Position numbers and translations under genes: made by a program. This document shows positions 28,215 through 37,105 of a stretch of DNA of 64,000 nucleotides, piece by piece (position 1 is the stretch's first letter; every line of letters starts with the position of its first letter). The stretch is from Phytohabitans houttuyneae (GTDB taxonomy: Bacteria; Actinomycetota; Actinomycetes; Mycobacteriales; Micromonosporaceae). The notes under the pieces are model-generated. The model saw only the letters and a program-made list of their open reading frames with translations. It was not told the origin of the DNA and did not search any database. The DNA is taken from contig NZ_BLPF01000001.1 in assembly GCF_011764425.1 (NCBI RefSeq), positions 2,719,001 through 2,783,000 of the forward strand, written 5' to 3'.

Positions 28215-29564
28215 GTGCAGAAGATCCTCGAAACGATCATGTCGGCCGAGGGATCGACCGATCCGGACAAGGAGCTGGCCGGCGTCGCGGGCCTCCCGGT
28301 GCCGGAGACCTACCGCGGCGTGGTCGTGCGGGCCGACGAGACGTCGATGTTCGACGGCCTGGCCGCCAAGGACAAGGACCCGCGCAAGTCGCTCCACGTG
28401 CAGGAGGTGCCGACGCCCGAGCTCGCGCCGGGTGAGGCGCTCGTCGCGGTGATGGCCAGCGCGATCAACTACAACACCGTGTGGACGAGCATCTTCGAGC
28501 CGCTGTCCACCTTCAAGTTCCTCAAGAAGTACGGCCGCGTGTCCGCGCTCACCAAGCGCCACGACCTGCCGTACCACGTGGTCGGCTCGGACGCGGCCGG
28601 CGTCGTGCTGCGCGTCGGTCCGGGCGTGACCAAGTGGGCGGCCGGCGACGAGGTGGTCGCGCACTGCCTCTCGGTCGAGCTGGAGGACGCCGCCGGCCAC
28701 GACGACACGATGCTCGATCCGCAGCAACGGATCTGGGGCTTCGAGACCAACTTCGGCGGCCTCGCCGAGCTGGCCGTCGTGAAGGCCAACCAGCTGATGC
28801 CCAAGCCGCGCCACCTCAGCTGGGAGGAGGCCGCCAGCCCGGGGTTGGTCAACTCGACGGCGTACCGGCAGCTCGTCTCCCAGCACGGCGCGCAGATGAA
28901 GCAGGGCGACGTCGTGCTGATCTGGGGCGCCTCCGGCGGGCTCGGCGGCTATGCCACGCAGTTGGCGCTCAACGGCGGCGCGATACCCGTCTGCGTGGTC
29001 TCCTCGCCGGACAAGGCCGAGCTGTGCCGGCGGATGGGCGCCGAGCTGGTGATCGACCGCAGCGACTTCCGCTTCTGGCGGGACGAGCAGACGCAGGACA
29101 CGGACGAGTGGCGCCGCTTCGGCGAGCGGGTGCGCGAGCTGACCGGCGGCGAGGACCCGGACATCGTCTTCGAGCACCCGGGGCGCGAGACGTTCGGCGT
29201 GAGCGTGTACGTCGCCAAACGCGGCGGAACGATCGTCACCTGCGCATCGACGAGCGGTTTCCTGCACCAGTACGACAACCGCTACCTATGGATGAATCTC
29301 AAGCGGATCATCGGGAGCCACTTCGCCAACTACCGCGAGGCCTGGGAGGCCAACCGCCTCGTCGCACTCGGCCGGATCCATCCGACCGTGTCGCGCACCT
29401 ATCCGCTGGAGCAGACCGGCCAGGCGGCGTACGAAGTGCACCGCAACGCACACCAGGGCAAGGTGGGCGTCCGATGCCTCTCACCAGCCGACGGTCTGGG
29501 TGTCCGCGACGCGGAGCTGCGGGCCCGCCACGAGGCTGAGATCAACCGCTTCCGCGGCCAGTGA
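28215..29564 (+). CDS. ccr: Crotonyl-CoA carboxylase/reductase
   Basis: A 449-residue NADPH-dependent medium-chain dehydrogenase that reductively carboxylates crotonyl-CoA to (2S)-ethylmalonyl-CoA, the key step of the ethylmalonyl-CoA pathway and a source of polyketide extender units. The CO2-binding residues of characterised Ccr are present by motif: Asn in AINYNTVW (85-90), Phe176-Glu177 in GFETNFGG and His369 in GSHFANY. The Rossmann motif is GASGGLGG (238-245). GTG start at 28215 has AGGAGG 6 bp upstream. It lies downstream of mce, in an acyl-CoA island with thiolase and MeaB. Confidence 0.95.
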   Translation: MQKILETIMSAEGSTDPDKELAGVAGLPVPETYRGVVVRADETSMFDGLAAKDKDPRKSLHVQEVPTPELAPGEALVAVMASAINYNTVWTSIFEPLSTFKFLKKYGRVSALTKRHDLPYHVVGSDAAGVVLRVGPGVTKWAAGDEVVAHCLSVELEDAAGHDDTMLDPQQRIWGFETNFGGLAELAVVKANQLMPKPRHLSWEEAASPGLVNSTAYRQLVSQHGAQMKQGDVVLIWGASGGLGGYATQLALNGGAIPVCVVSSPDKAELCRRMGAELVIDRSDFRFWRDEQTQDTDEWRRFGERVRELTGGEDPDIVFEHPGRETFGVSVYVAKRGGTIVTCASTSGFLHQYDNRYLWMNLKRIIGSHFANYREAWEANRLVALGRIHPTVSRTYPLEQTGQAAYEVHRNAHQGKVGVRCLSPADGLGVRDAELRARHEAEINRFRGQ

Positions 29565-29575
29565 TCACATCTCCA

Positions 29576-29601
29576 TTCACCCGAAAAGATGACCTTATAA
29601 G
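29576..29601 (+). promoter_or_regulatory. Candidate promoter ahead of the first coiled-coil gene
   Basis: A near-consensus -10 TATAAG (29596-29601) in otherwise GC-rich DNA, with TTCACC 14 bp upstream as a possible -35. The spacer is short, so the -35 is doubtful. It lies 62 bp before the ATG at 29664 and just after the ccr stop. Confidence 0.35.
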
Positions 29602-29663
29602 TGGGGGCGACATGGGGCCGTACGGCCTTGCGAAGCCCCCGGTGGGTCTGCCAGTATGTCCCA

Positions 29664-30920
29664 ATGCCCCAGCAGCAGCAGCCGTCCTCCCTCGCGTTCT
29701 TCGAAAACGCGAACTCGCAACATGACTTCACCGTCGTCCTTCGGGGATACGACCGTGGGCAGGTCGACGACTTCGTCGGCCGGCTCAGCGCCGCGCTGAC
29801 CCAGTCCGAGCAGGCCCGCGGCGAGGCCGAGCAGCGCATGAACGACGCGCAGCGCCGGCTCCGCCAGGCCGAGCAGCGCCTCGGGTCGCTCGAGCAGAAG
29901 CTCACCGACACCAACAAGCAGCTCGAGGAAAACAGCCGGCCGACACTCTCCGGGCTGGGCACGCGGGTCGAGCAGATCCTGCGGCTGGCCGAGGAGCAGG
30001 CCAACGACCACCGCGGCGAGGCCAAGCGCGAGTCGGAGGGCATCCTGTCCGCCGCGCGCCTCGAGGCCCGCGAGATCACTGACAAGGCGCGTGCCGAGGC
30101 CGCCGCGATGAAGGCGACCGCCGAGCGCGAGGCCGGCCAGGTGCGCACCGCCTCCGAGCGCGAGGCCGCCGAGGTGCGCGTGCAGGCCCGCCGCGAGGCC
30201 GACACCCTGCGCGCCGACGCCGACCGCGAGACCAAGCAGCTGCGCACGGTCACCGCGCACGAGGTGGCCGAGCTCAAGTCCACCGTGGAGCGTGAGGTCG
30301 CCACCCTGCGCGCCACCGCGGAGCGGGAGATCACCCAGCTGCGCGCGAAGGCGGCCCGCGAGGCCGAGGAGAAGCGCGCCGAGGCGACCAAGCTGCTGAC
30401 CGACGCCCGCGACAAGCGCGACAAGGACCTCCAGGCGCTGGCGCTGGAGCTCGCCGAGCGCCGGGAGAAGTCCGAGCGCGAGGAGTCCGAGCGGCACGCC
30501 GCGCAGGTGGCGCAGACGCAGAAGCTCGTCGCCGAGGCCGAGGAGCGCGCCCGCGCCGCGGAAGACCGCGCCAAGGAGATCGAGCAGCGCGCCGAGGCCC
30601 GCCGGGTCGAGTCCGAGCGCAGCGCGAGCGAGACGATCGACAAGGCCAAGGCCCTCTCGGAGAAGACGCTCAACGAGGCCCGCGCCGAGTCGCACCGCCT
30701 CGTCAGCGAGGCCCGCACCGAGGCCGAGCTCACCACCCAGGCCGCGCGGCGCGAGGTCGAAGACCTCACCCGCCAGAAGGACGCGGTCACCGCTCAGCTC
30801 GGCCAGATGCTCTCCGGCCTCGCGGGCATCGTGCCCACGGCGCCGCAGCAGGCCAAGCCGGAGGAAGACAAGTCGGGCAAGGGCGACGGCGAGCGCGTCA
30901 ACGCGGGCGCCGCGAGCTGA
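29664..30920 (+). CDS. DivIVA-motif coiled-coil protein, Scy/FilP-like
   Basis: 418 residues, nearly all long coiled coil. A short N-terminal DivIVA-like motif (FTVVLRGYDRGQVDDFV, about 22-38) is followed by LSGLGTRVEQILRLAEEQA (95-113), the same block as in the next gene and in FilP, and then Ala/Glu/Arg-rich heptads with repeated AEREA units. Such proteins form filaments at hyphal tips and organise polar growth with DivIVA. The position next to mce/thiolase/meaB matches the scy-filP locus of Streptomyces coelicolor. ATG 29664 is chosen because it begins right before the motif. Which of the two coiled-coil genes corresponds to Scy and which to FilP is uncertain. Confidence 0.75.
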   Translation: MPQQQQPSSLAFFENANSQHDFTVVLRGYDRGQVDDFVGRLSAALTQSEQARGEAEQRMNDAQRRLRQAEQRLGSLEQKLTDTNKQLEENSRPTLSGLGTRVEQILRLAEEQANDHRGEAKRESEGILSAARLEAREITDKARAEAAAMKATAEREAGQVRTASEREAAEVRVQARREADTLRADADRETKQLRTVTAHEVAELKSTVEREVATLRATAEREITQLRAKAAREAEEKRAEATKLLTDARDKRDKDLQALALELAERREKSEREESERHAAQVAQTQKLVAEAEERARAAEDRAKEIEQRAEARRVESERSASETIDKAKALSEKTLNEARAESHRLVSEARTEAELTTQAARREVEDLTRQKDAVTAQLGQMLSGLAGIVPTAPQQAKPEEDKSGKGDGERVNAGAAS

Positions 30921-31045
30921 CGTTCGGCGTGCCGCGCTGGCAACGTCCGATCCGACGAGGACGGACGGCGCTGGCGCGCACGCCGCACCTGGAAACAGCC
31001 CTGAGGGCTGATGACGGTCACGGCATCGCGGGGCAGATGCGATCG

Positions 31046-31083
31046 AGTACAGGCCGCACCGGTAAACCGGTGCGGCCTGTACT
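31046..31083. terminator. 18-bp perfect inverted repeat between the coiled-coil genes
   Basis: Left arm AGTACAGGCCGCACCGGT (31046-31063), 2-nt spacer AA, right arm ACCGGTGCGGCCTGTACT (31066-31083). It lies about 125 bp after the first coiled-coil stop. There is no U-tract, so it could be a factor-dependent or bidirectional terminator, or a protein site. Confidence 0.7.
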
Positions 31084-31176
31084 GGTGTGCTCACCATCTG
31101 TAGACGTGGCGCGTATCCCTCCGCCGAATGGTGGGTATCCAGGCGCCGTTCAGGCGAGCGTGTGAGGATGGACAGC

Positions 31177-32661
31177 ATGTCGCACGGCGGAGAGCTCTTT
31201 GGTCTAAGTGATGGCACCTCGACAGAGCCGACCTTCGAGTCGGCCATGCGGGGTTACGACAAACGCCAGGTAGACCGGTATGTCGCCCGCGCCGAGGGCG
31301 AAATAGCCTCCCTCGCCGCCGAGCGGGAGCAGCTGTACGCGCAGATCCAGAGCCTCGCCGCGCAGGTCGAGCAGTTGCAGGCCGAAGTGGTCAACGTCCG
31401 GCGCCAGTCGGCGAGTGTGGACAAAGTCTCGTACCGCCACCTCGGTCCGCGCGTGGAGCAGATCCTGGCGCTCGCCGAGGAGCAGGCCGACGCGATCCGC
31501 GGCAGCGCCACCCACGAGCTCGCCGAGCAGCGGGCCGAGGCGGAGCGGGCGCTGGCCGAGGCGAGGGCGCGCGCGGCCGACGCGGTGCGTGACTTCGAGA
31601 TCGCATTGGCAGCCCGCCGTTCCGATGAGGAAAAGGCGTCCGCCGAGCGCCGCGCCGCGGCCGAGTCGACGGTGGCCCAGGCCCAGGAGCAGGCCGACGC
31701 GATCCTGGCGGCCTCGCGCCAGCAGGCCGAGGCGATGCGCGCCGAGGCGGAGGCCGCGCTGGCGCAGGCCCGGCAGCGTGCGCAGCAGCTGAGCGAAGAG
31801 GCGACGCACTTCGCGGAGCAGTCCCGGGCGGAGACCGAGGCGTTCGTCCAGGCCGCCCGCAGCCAGGCCCAGCAGGAGCTGGCGCAGTGGCGCGGCAGCG
31901 TGGAGCAGGAGATCAACCAGCGCCAGGCCGAGTTCGACCGTGACTTCACCCAGCGGCGGACGGCCGCCGAGCAGGAGTTCGCACAGCGGCGGGCGGCGGC
32001 CGAGCAGGAGTTCGCGCAGTGGCGGGCGAGCGCCGAGCAGCAGGTGGCGGCGCGCAACGCCGATGCCGAGCGGTACGTGGCGGAGGTCCGGCGCCAGGTC
32101 GAGGAGCAGGCCGCCTCGGTGCGCCGGGAGGCCGAGGAGCACGCCGCGGCGATCCGGCGGCAGACCGAGGAGCAGGCCGCGACCGCGCAGGGGCACCTCG
32201 CCGCCACGCAGAAGCACCTCGCCTCGACGCAGAAGGAGACGGCCGCCGCCGGCCAGCTCCTCGCCGATGTCCAGCAGCAGGTGGCACAGGCGCAGGAGGC
32301 CTTGGCCGAGATCAAGCACCAGACCGTGGCCACCCGCCAGGAGGGCGACAAGTTCCGGCGCGCGCTCAACGAGGTGCAGGAGCAGCTCGCCACCGAGCGG
32401 CAGCGGCTCACCGAGGCGCAGCGCACGGCGGAGCAGGCCGAGCGCAAGGTGGTGGAGGCCAAGGCGACCGCCAAGAAGGCCAGCGACGCCGCCGCCGAGA
32501 TGGCCGAGCCGCGCGAGCTGGAGTCCGCGTCGGAGAAGACCCAGGTGGTGGACACGGCGGCCGTCACTCAGGTGGTGAGCGTCGACGAGCCGGCCGCCGA
32601 GGACGACGAGGAAGAGTCCGGCGCGAAGGAGCGGGCGGAGACGCCGCAGAAGGTCGGTTAG
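31177..32661 (+). CDS. DivIVA-motif coiled-coil protein, FilP-like paralogue
   Basis: About 494 residues. The N terminus repeats the DivIVA motif (SAMRGYDKRQVDRYVARAE, about 22-40), then a short coil, then HLGPRVEQILALAEEQADAIR, the same block as in the gene before. After that comes continuous coiled coil with Gln-rich units such as AAEQEFAQRR repeated in tandem. The tail is acidic (DDEEESGAKE). It is a cytoskeletal filament protein of the Scy/FilP family, probably acting at cell poles. ATG 31177 has GAGG nine bases upstream; ATG 31168 is three codons earlier. The duplicated block shows that the two neighbours are paralogues. Confidence 0.75.
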   Translation: MSHGGELFGLSDGTSTEPTFESAMRGYDKRQVDRYVARAEGEIASLAAEREQLYAQIQSLAAQVEQLQAEVVNVRRQSASVDKVSYRHLGPRVEQILALAEEQADAIRGSATHELAEQRAEAERALAEARARAADAVRDFEIALAARRSDEEKASAERRAAAESTVAQAQEQADAILAASRQQAEAMRAEAEAALAQARQRAQQLSEEATHFAEQSRAETEAFVQAARSQAQQELAQWRGSVEQEINQRQAEFDRDFTQRRTAAEQEFAQRRAAAEQEFAQWRASAEQQVAARNADAERYVAEVRRQVEEQAASVRREAEEHAAAIRRQTEEQAATAQGHLAATQKHLASTQKETAAAGQLLADVQQQVAQAQEALAEIKHQTVATRQEGDKFRRALNEVQEQLATERQRLTEAQRTAEQAERKVVEAKATAKKASDAAAEMAEPRELESASEKTQVVDTAAVTQVVSVDEPAAEDDEEESGAKERAETPQKVG

Positions 32662-32682
32662 CCCCGCCGTCACCCTCTCCGT

Positions 32683-32705
32683 GCGACCCGTGACCTGCGG
32701 GTCGC
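32683..32705. terminator. Hairpin after the second coiled-coil gene
   Basis: GCGACCCG (32683-32690) pairs with CGGGTCGC (32698-32705) over a 7-nt loop, 20 bp after the stop codon. There is no U-tract. Confidence 0.45.
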
Positions 32706-32758
32706 GCCACTGGCGTGCTGCCGTTACCCTGCTGCGGGGTCGGTAGCGGGGAGGTCAA

Positions 32759-33934
32759 GTGGCAGCTGAGGCATCAGGCGACAAGCCCGCCGAGGAGCGG
32801 GCGGTCGAGCCTGAGCCTGCGCCCGACCGGCCCGCCGGCGAAGCGGCCGAGGCCCCGGACGATGACGCGCCCGTTCCCCCGCCCACAGGCAGGTTCGGCC
32901 CGCTCGGGCGCCCGCTGGGGAGAAACGCGTTCGTCACCGGGTTCGTCGGTGGCTTGGGCGTGCTGCTGGCCTACGCGGCGTACATCGCGGTCCGCAACGC
33001 CGCTGGCGTGCTCCTGCTGATCTTCATCGCGCTCTTCCTCGCCGTCGGGCTGAACCCGGCGGTCGTGCGGCTGCGCCGGTGGGGCGTTCCGCACGGCCTG
33101 GCGGTCGGCACCGTGGCGCTCGGCATCATCCTGCTCTTCTGCGGCGGCCTCTTCGCGCTCGTGCCGCCGGTGGTCAACGAGTCCACCCAGGTGATCGACA
33201 ACCTGCCGGGCTACGTCGACCAGCTCAACGACAACCCGACGATCCGCGACCTCAACGAGCGGTACGACATCATCCAGCGCGCCTCGTCGGCGGTCACCGC
33301 GGAAAACATCACCCGCGCACTCGGCGGCGTGCTGGGTGGGGCGTCGCTCGTGTTCGGCACGGTGTTCCGGGTGCTGACAGTGCTGGTGCTGACGATCTAC
33401 TTCATGGCCGCCTTCGACCGCATCAAGGAAGGCGCCTACCAGCTCGTCCCGGCCTCCCGGCGGCAGCGGGTGCGGCTGATCACCGACGAGATCCTGACCA
33501 AGGTCGGCGCGTACATGGTGGGCGCGCTCGCCGTCGCGCTCCTGGCCGGCACCAGCACGTACGTCTTCTTGATCATCACCGGTGTGGCGTACCCGTTCGC
33601 CCTGGCCGTCGTGGTCGCGGTCTGTGACCTGATCCCGCAGATCGGTGCGACGCTCGGTGCGATCGTCGTGAGCATCGTCGGCTTCGCCAGCTCGCTCACG
33701 GTCGGCATCGCCTGTGTGGTCTTCTTCATCATCTACCAGCAGGTCGAAAACTATCTGATCTACCCGAAGGTGATGCGCCGCTCGGTCGAGGTCAGCGATG
33801 TCGCCGCGATCGTGGCCGCCCTGCTCGGTGCCGCCCTTTTCGGTGTCATCGGCACTCTTGTCGCGATCCCGGCGGTCGCGGCGATCCAGCTCATCCTGCG
33901 TGAGGTTGTCGTTCCCCGCCAGCAGGAGCGCTGA
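32759..33934 (+). CDS. AI-2E family transporter (PerM/TqsA-like)
   Basis: A 391-residue inner-membrane protein. Residues 1-55 are a Pro/Glu-rich cytoplasmic leader. About eight membrane helices follow, with the family's amphipathic stretch and PASRRQRVRLITDEILTKVG between helices, and the late motif QQVENYLIYPKVMRRSVE. Members export small molecules such as quorum autoinducers or act in Na+/H+ exchange; which applies here is unknown. GTG at 32759 has GGGAGG 4 bp upstream. Standalone gene. Confidence 0.85.
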   Translation: MAAEASGDKPAEERAVEPEPAPDRPAGEAAEAPDDDAPVPPPTGRFGPLGRPLGRNAFVTGFVGGLGVLLAYAAYIAVRNAAGVLLLIFIALFLAVGLNPAVVRLRRWGVPHGLAVGTVALGIILLFCGGLFALVPPVVNESTQVIDNLPGYVDQLNDNPTIRDLNERYDIIQRASSAVTAENITRALGGVLGGASLVFGTVFRVLTVLVLTIYFMAAFDRIKEGAYQLVPASRRQRVRLITDEILTKVGAYMVGALAVALLAGTSTYVFLIITGVAYPFALAVVVAVCDLIPQIGATLGAIVVSIVGFASSLTVGIACVVFFIIYQQVENYLIYPKVMRRSVEVSDVAAIVAALLGAALFGVIGTLVAIPAVAAIQLILREVVVPRQQER

Positions 33935-34079
33935 GTTCACCCGGTTGGCCGGTACCCCTGTCACGTTCTAGACAGTGGAATCGGACCGGCCACCGGGCCT
34001 TCATAGCATCTAGCAGTTCGCTGGACCCGTCTGGCGGTCTTTCGGTATGGCTTCGGCACGCTCAGCGGGAGGGGCGCCT

Positions 34080-35279
34080 GTGCGGGCACATCAGTTTTCT
34101 CGGGACGCGGTGATCGTCGGAGGTTGCGGACGGGTGGGCCTGCCACTCGGCATCGCGCTCGCCTCACGCGGACTCTCCGTCACGCTGTACGACATCAACG
34201 CGGCCGCGGTGGCGACCGTCAACGACGGCGTGATGCCGTTCGACGAAGAGGGCGCCGCACCGCTGCTCACCGAGGTGGTCAACGCGGGCCGGCTGGTCGC
34301 CACGACCGACCCGGCCAGCGTCGGCGCCGCCGAGCACGTCGTCGTCGTGGTGGGCACGCCGGTCGACGAGCACCTCAACCCCGATCTGGGCGCGGTGCCA
34401 CGGGCCCTGGAGCGGTGCGCCGAGCACCTGCGTTCCGGCCAGCTCGTGATCCTGCGCTCCACCGTGTACCCGGGCGTGACCGCGCTGACGGAAAAGCTGC
34501 TCGCCGGCCTCGGCACCGGTGTCGACGTGGCCTTCTGTCCGGAGCGGATCGCCGAGGGCAAGGCGCTCACCGAGCTGTTCGACCTTCCGCAGATCGTCTC
34601 CGCGCGGACCCCCGAGGTGGTCGGGCGCGCCGAAAAGTTCTTCCGCAACCTGACCGACCAGATCGTGCCGCTGGAGCCTGAAGAGGCGGAGTTGGCGAAG
34701 CTGTTCACGAATACGTGGCGGTACATCAAGTTTGCGACGGCTAACCAGTTCTGGATGATGGCGAACGATTTCGGGTTGGATTTCGCGCGGATCCGGCATG
34801 CGATCACGTTTGACTATCCGCGGGCGGCGGATTTGCCGATGCCGGGGTTTGCGGCGGGGCCGTGTTTGTTCAAGGACACGATGCAGTTGGCGGCGTTCAA
34901 CCGCAACAACTTCGTGTTGGGTCATTCCGCGATGTTGATCAACGAGGGTCTGCCGCTGTATCTGGTGTCCCGTCTTGAGGACAGTTACGACCTGTCGTCG
35001 ATGACGGTGGGGATTCTGGGGATGGCGTTCAAGGGTGGTAGTGACGACCCGCGCGAGTCGTTGGCGTACAAGCTGCGCAAGATCTTGTCGTTGAAGGCGC
35101 GCGAGACGTTGTGCACCGACCCGCACATCAAGGACGAGCGGTTCGTGCCGCTCGACGAGGTCCTCGCAAAGGCCGACCTGCTCGTCATCGCCTGTCCACA
35201 TCACGAGTACGCCGCCCTGGACACGCAGACCCCCGTCGTCGACATGTGGGGCCTGACCGGGCAGGGCGTGCTGGTATGA
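34080..35279 (+). CDS. Nucleotide-sugar dehydrogenase (UDP-glucose/GDP-mannose dehydrogenase family)
   Basis: A 399-residue NAD-dependent dehydrogenase that oxidises a sugar-nucleotide C6 hydroxyl to a carboxylate. The N-terminal Rossmann motif is VGGCGRVG (13-20), the catalytic cysteine is Cys262 in GPCLFKDT, and the UDP-binding end follows. It resembles WbpA/TviB-type enzymes that make uronic acids of N-acetylated sugars. GTG 34080 is preferred over ATG 34047 because GGGAGGG lies 6 bp before it. Codons from about 34680 to 35110 switch to TTG/GTT/GGT, unlike the rest of the gene. The next gene overlaps by ATGA. The sugar is not certain. Confidence 0.85.
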   Translation: MRAHQFSRDAVIVGGCGRVGLPLGIALASRGLSVTLYDINAAAVATVNDGVMPFDEEGAAPLLTEVVNAGRLVATTDPASVGAAEHVVVVVGTPVDEHLNPDLGAVPRALERCAEHLRSGQLVILRSTVYPGVTALTEKLLAGLGTGVDVAFCPERIAEGKALTELFDLPQIVSARTPEVVGRAEKFFRNLTDQIVPLEPEEAELAKLFTNTWRYIKFATANQFWMMANDFGLDFARIRHAITFDYPRAADLPMPGFAAGPCLFKDTMQLAAFNRNNFVLGHSAMLINEGLPLYLVSRLEDSYDLSSMTVGILGMAFKGGSDDPRESLAYKLRKILSLKARETLCTDPHIKDERFVPLDEVLAKADLLVIACPHHEYAALDTQTPVVDMWGLTGQGVLV

Positions 35280-36067
35280 CGATCACGCCCCGGATCTCCG
35301 TCGTCATCCCGGTCTACAACGAGGGCGAAGCGATCATCCGGTGCATGGAGCGCATCCTCCGCGAGGTCATGCTGCCCAGCGAGATCCTGCTCGTGCACGA
35401 CATGCCCGAAGACACCACCGTGCCGTACGCGCTGCAGATCGCCGAGTCGCACCCGCAGGTGCGGCCGGTGCTCAACACGTACGGGCGGGGGCCCGCCAAC
35501 GCGATCCGCTTCGGCATCGACGCGGCCCGCGCGCCGGTGACCGTGGTGACGATGGCCGACGGCTGCGACGACCCGCGGCAGATCGACGACCTCGCGCGGC
35601 TCGTCGAGCGCGGTGTCGTGGTGGCGGCCGCGTCGCGGTACATGCCGGGTGGCCAGCAGGTCGGTGGCCCGCGGCTGAAGCGGATGATGTCCCGCTGGGC
35701 CGGTCGCACCCTGTACGCGTTCACCCGCGTGGGCACCCGCGACGCGACAAACAGCTTCAAGGCGTACGACACCGACTTCGTGCGCCAGGTGGGCATCGAG
35801 TCGCGCACCGGCTTTGAGATCGGGCTGGAGCTGACCGCCAAGGCGGGACGCCTGGGCCTGCCGGTCGCGGAGATCCCGACCATCTGGCTCGACCGCCAGC
35901 TCGGCGAGTCCCACTTCGACCTGGGCCGGTTCCTCCCGTCGTACCTGCGGTGGTACCGGTTCGCTTACGGCCGCCGGCTCACGATCGAGCAGATCGCCAA
36001 GCGCCACCCGGCCGAGCCACAGACCGAGGCCGTTTCCGCACCGTCAGTCCCCGCGTCACTCAGCTAG
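35276..36067 (+). CDS. Family 2 glycosyltransferase
   Basis: A 263-residue GT-A transferase with ISVVIPVYNEGEAI at the N terminus and the acidic nucleotide-sugar motif MADGCDDP (93-100). The later acceptor-side region (IPTIWLDRQLGESHFDLGRF) is like dolichol-phosphate-mannose or undecaprenyl-linked transferases. There are no membrane helices, so it is cytoplasmic or peripheral. Overlaps the dehydrogenase stop (ATGA at 35276-35279). Sugar and acceptor unknown. Confidence 0.8.
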   Translation: MTITPRISVVIPVYNEGEAIIRCMERILREVMLPSEILLVHDMPEDTTVPYALQIAESHPQVRPVLNTYGRGPANAIRFGIDAARAPVTVVTMADGCDDPRQIDDLARLVERGVVVAAASRYMPGGQQVGGPRLKRMMSRWAGRTLYAFTRVGTRDATNSFKAYDTDFVRQVGIESRTGFEIGLELTAKAGRLGLPVAEIPTIWLDRQLGESHFDLGRFLPSYLRWYRFAYGRRLTIEQIAKRHPAEPQTEAVSAPSVPASLS

Positions 36068-36079
36068 GAGCACATTCTC

Positions 36080-37105
36080 GTGTCAAAGGTTTTGGTTACC
36101 GGTTCGGCCGGGTTCATCGGTGGTTACGTCGTCGAGGAGTTGCTCCGGCGTGGTCACGAGGTGGTCGGGTTGGACAACTTCTCGAAGTATGGGCCGGTGA
36201 CGCACAGCTACGATGACAATCCGGGTTACCGGTTTGTCGAGGGTGATGCGCGGGATACGGCTTTGGTGACGGAGTTGGCCGCGGATTGTGATCATTTCAT
36301 CGCTGGTGCGGCGATGATTGGTGGGATTTCGTATTTCCACGCGTATGCGTATGACTTGTTGGCGACGAATGAGCGGATCATGGCGGCGTCGTGTGACGCG
36401 GCGATCGCGGCGCATCGGGATGGCCGGTTGCAGAAGGTGACGTACATGTCGTCGTCGATGGTGTTCGAGTCGACGGAGACGTGGCCGTCGAAGGAGGGTG
36501 ACGAGCGGCGGGTGCCGCCGCCGTTGTCGTCGTATGGTTTTCAGAAGTTGGCGGTGGAGTATTACGCGCGGGCGGCGTGGGAGCAGTACAAGTTGCCGTA
36601 CACGATCGTGCGTCCGTTCAACTGTGTGGGTGTGGGTGAGGGCCGTGCTTTGGGTGAGGCCGAGGTGCTGTCCGGGAATGTGAAGCTGGCGATGTCGCAT
36701 GTGGTGCCGGACCTGGTGCAGAAGATTGTGAAGGGTCAGGATCCGTTGCACATTCTGGGTGAGGGTAACCAGGTGCGGCATTACACCTATGGTGGTGATC
36801 TGGCGGCGGGGATCGTGACGGCGATGGAGCACCCGGCGGCGTTGAACGAGGACTTCAACCTTTCGACGGCGGAGTCGACGACGGTGTTGGAGTTGGCTGA
36901 GGTGATCTGGGCGAAGATCAAGGGTCCGGAGGTGCCGTTCCGGTATGTGTCGGACGATCCGTTCGAGTACGACGTGCAGAAGCGGGTGCCGGACGTGACC
37001 AAGGCGCGTGAGGTCCTCGGGTTCGAGGCGACCACCAGCCTGGACGAGATGCTCGACGAGGTCGTCCCGTGGGTGACCCAAGCCGTACACGACGGTCGGT
37101 TGTGA
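36080..37105 (+). CDS. NAD-dependent epimerase/dehydratase (extended SDR)
   Basis: A 341-residue sugar-nucleotide SDR with GSAGFIG (8-14), catalytic serine strand MSSSM (123-127) and Tyr152-x-x-x-Lys156 (SSYGFQK). It probably epimerises or dehydrates an NDP-sugar for the glycan. Codons over roughly 36085-36990 favour GGT, TTG, GTT and CGT, unlike the flanking glycosyltransferase genes. GTG 36080 has AGGAG about 9 bp upstream. The last four bases overlap the next start (GTGA). Confidence 0.85.
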   Translation: MSKVLVTGSAGFIGGYVVEELLRRGHEVVGLDNFSKYGPVTHSYDDNPGYRFVEGDARDTALVTELAADCDHFIAGAAMIGGISYFHAYAYDLLATNERIMAASCDAAIAAHRDGRLQKVTYMSSSMVFESTETWPSKEGDERRVPPPLSSYGFQKLAVEYYARAAWEQYKLPYTIVRPFNCVGVGEGRALGEAEVLSGNVKLAMSHVVPDLVQKIVKGQDPLHILGEGNQVRHYTYGGDLAAGIVTAMEHPAALNEDFNLSTAESTTVLELAEVIWAKIKGPEVPFRYVSDDPFEYDVQKRVPDVTKAREVLGFEATTSLDEMLDEVVPWVTQAVHDGRL

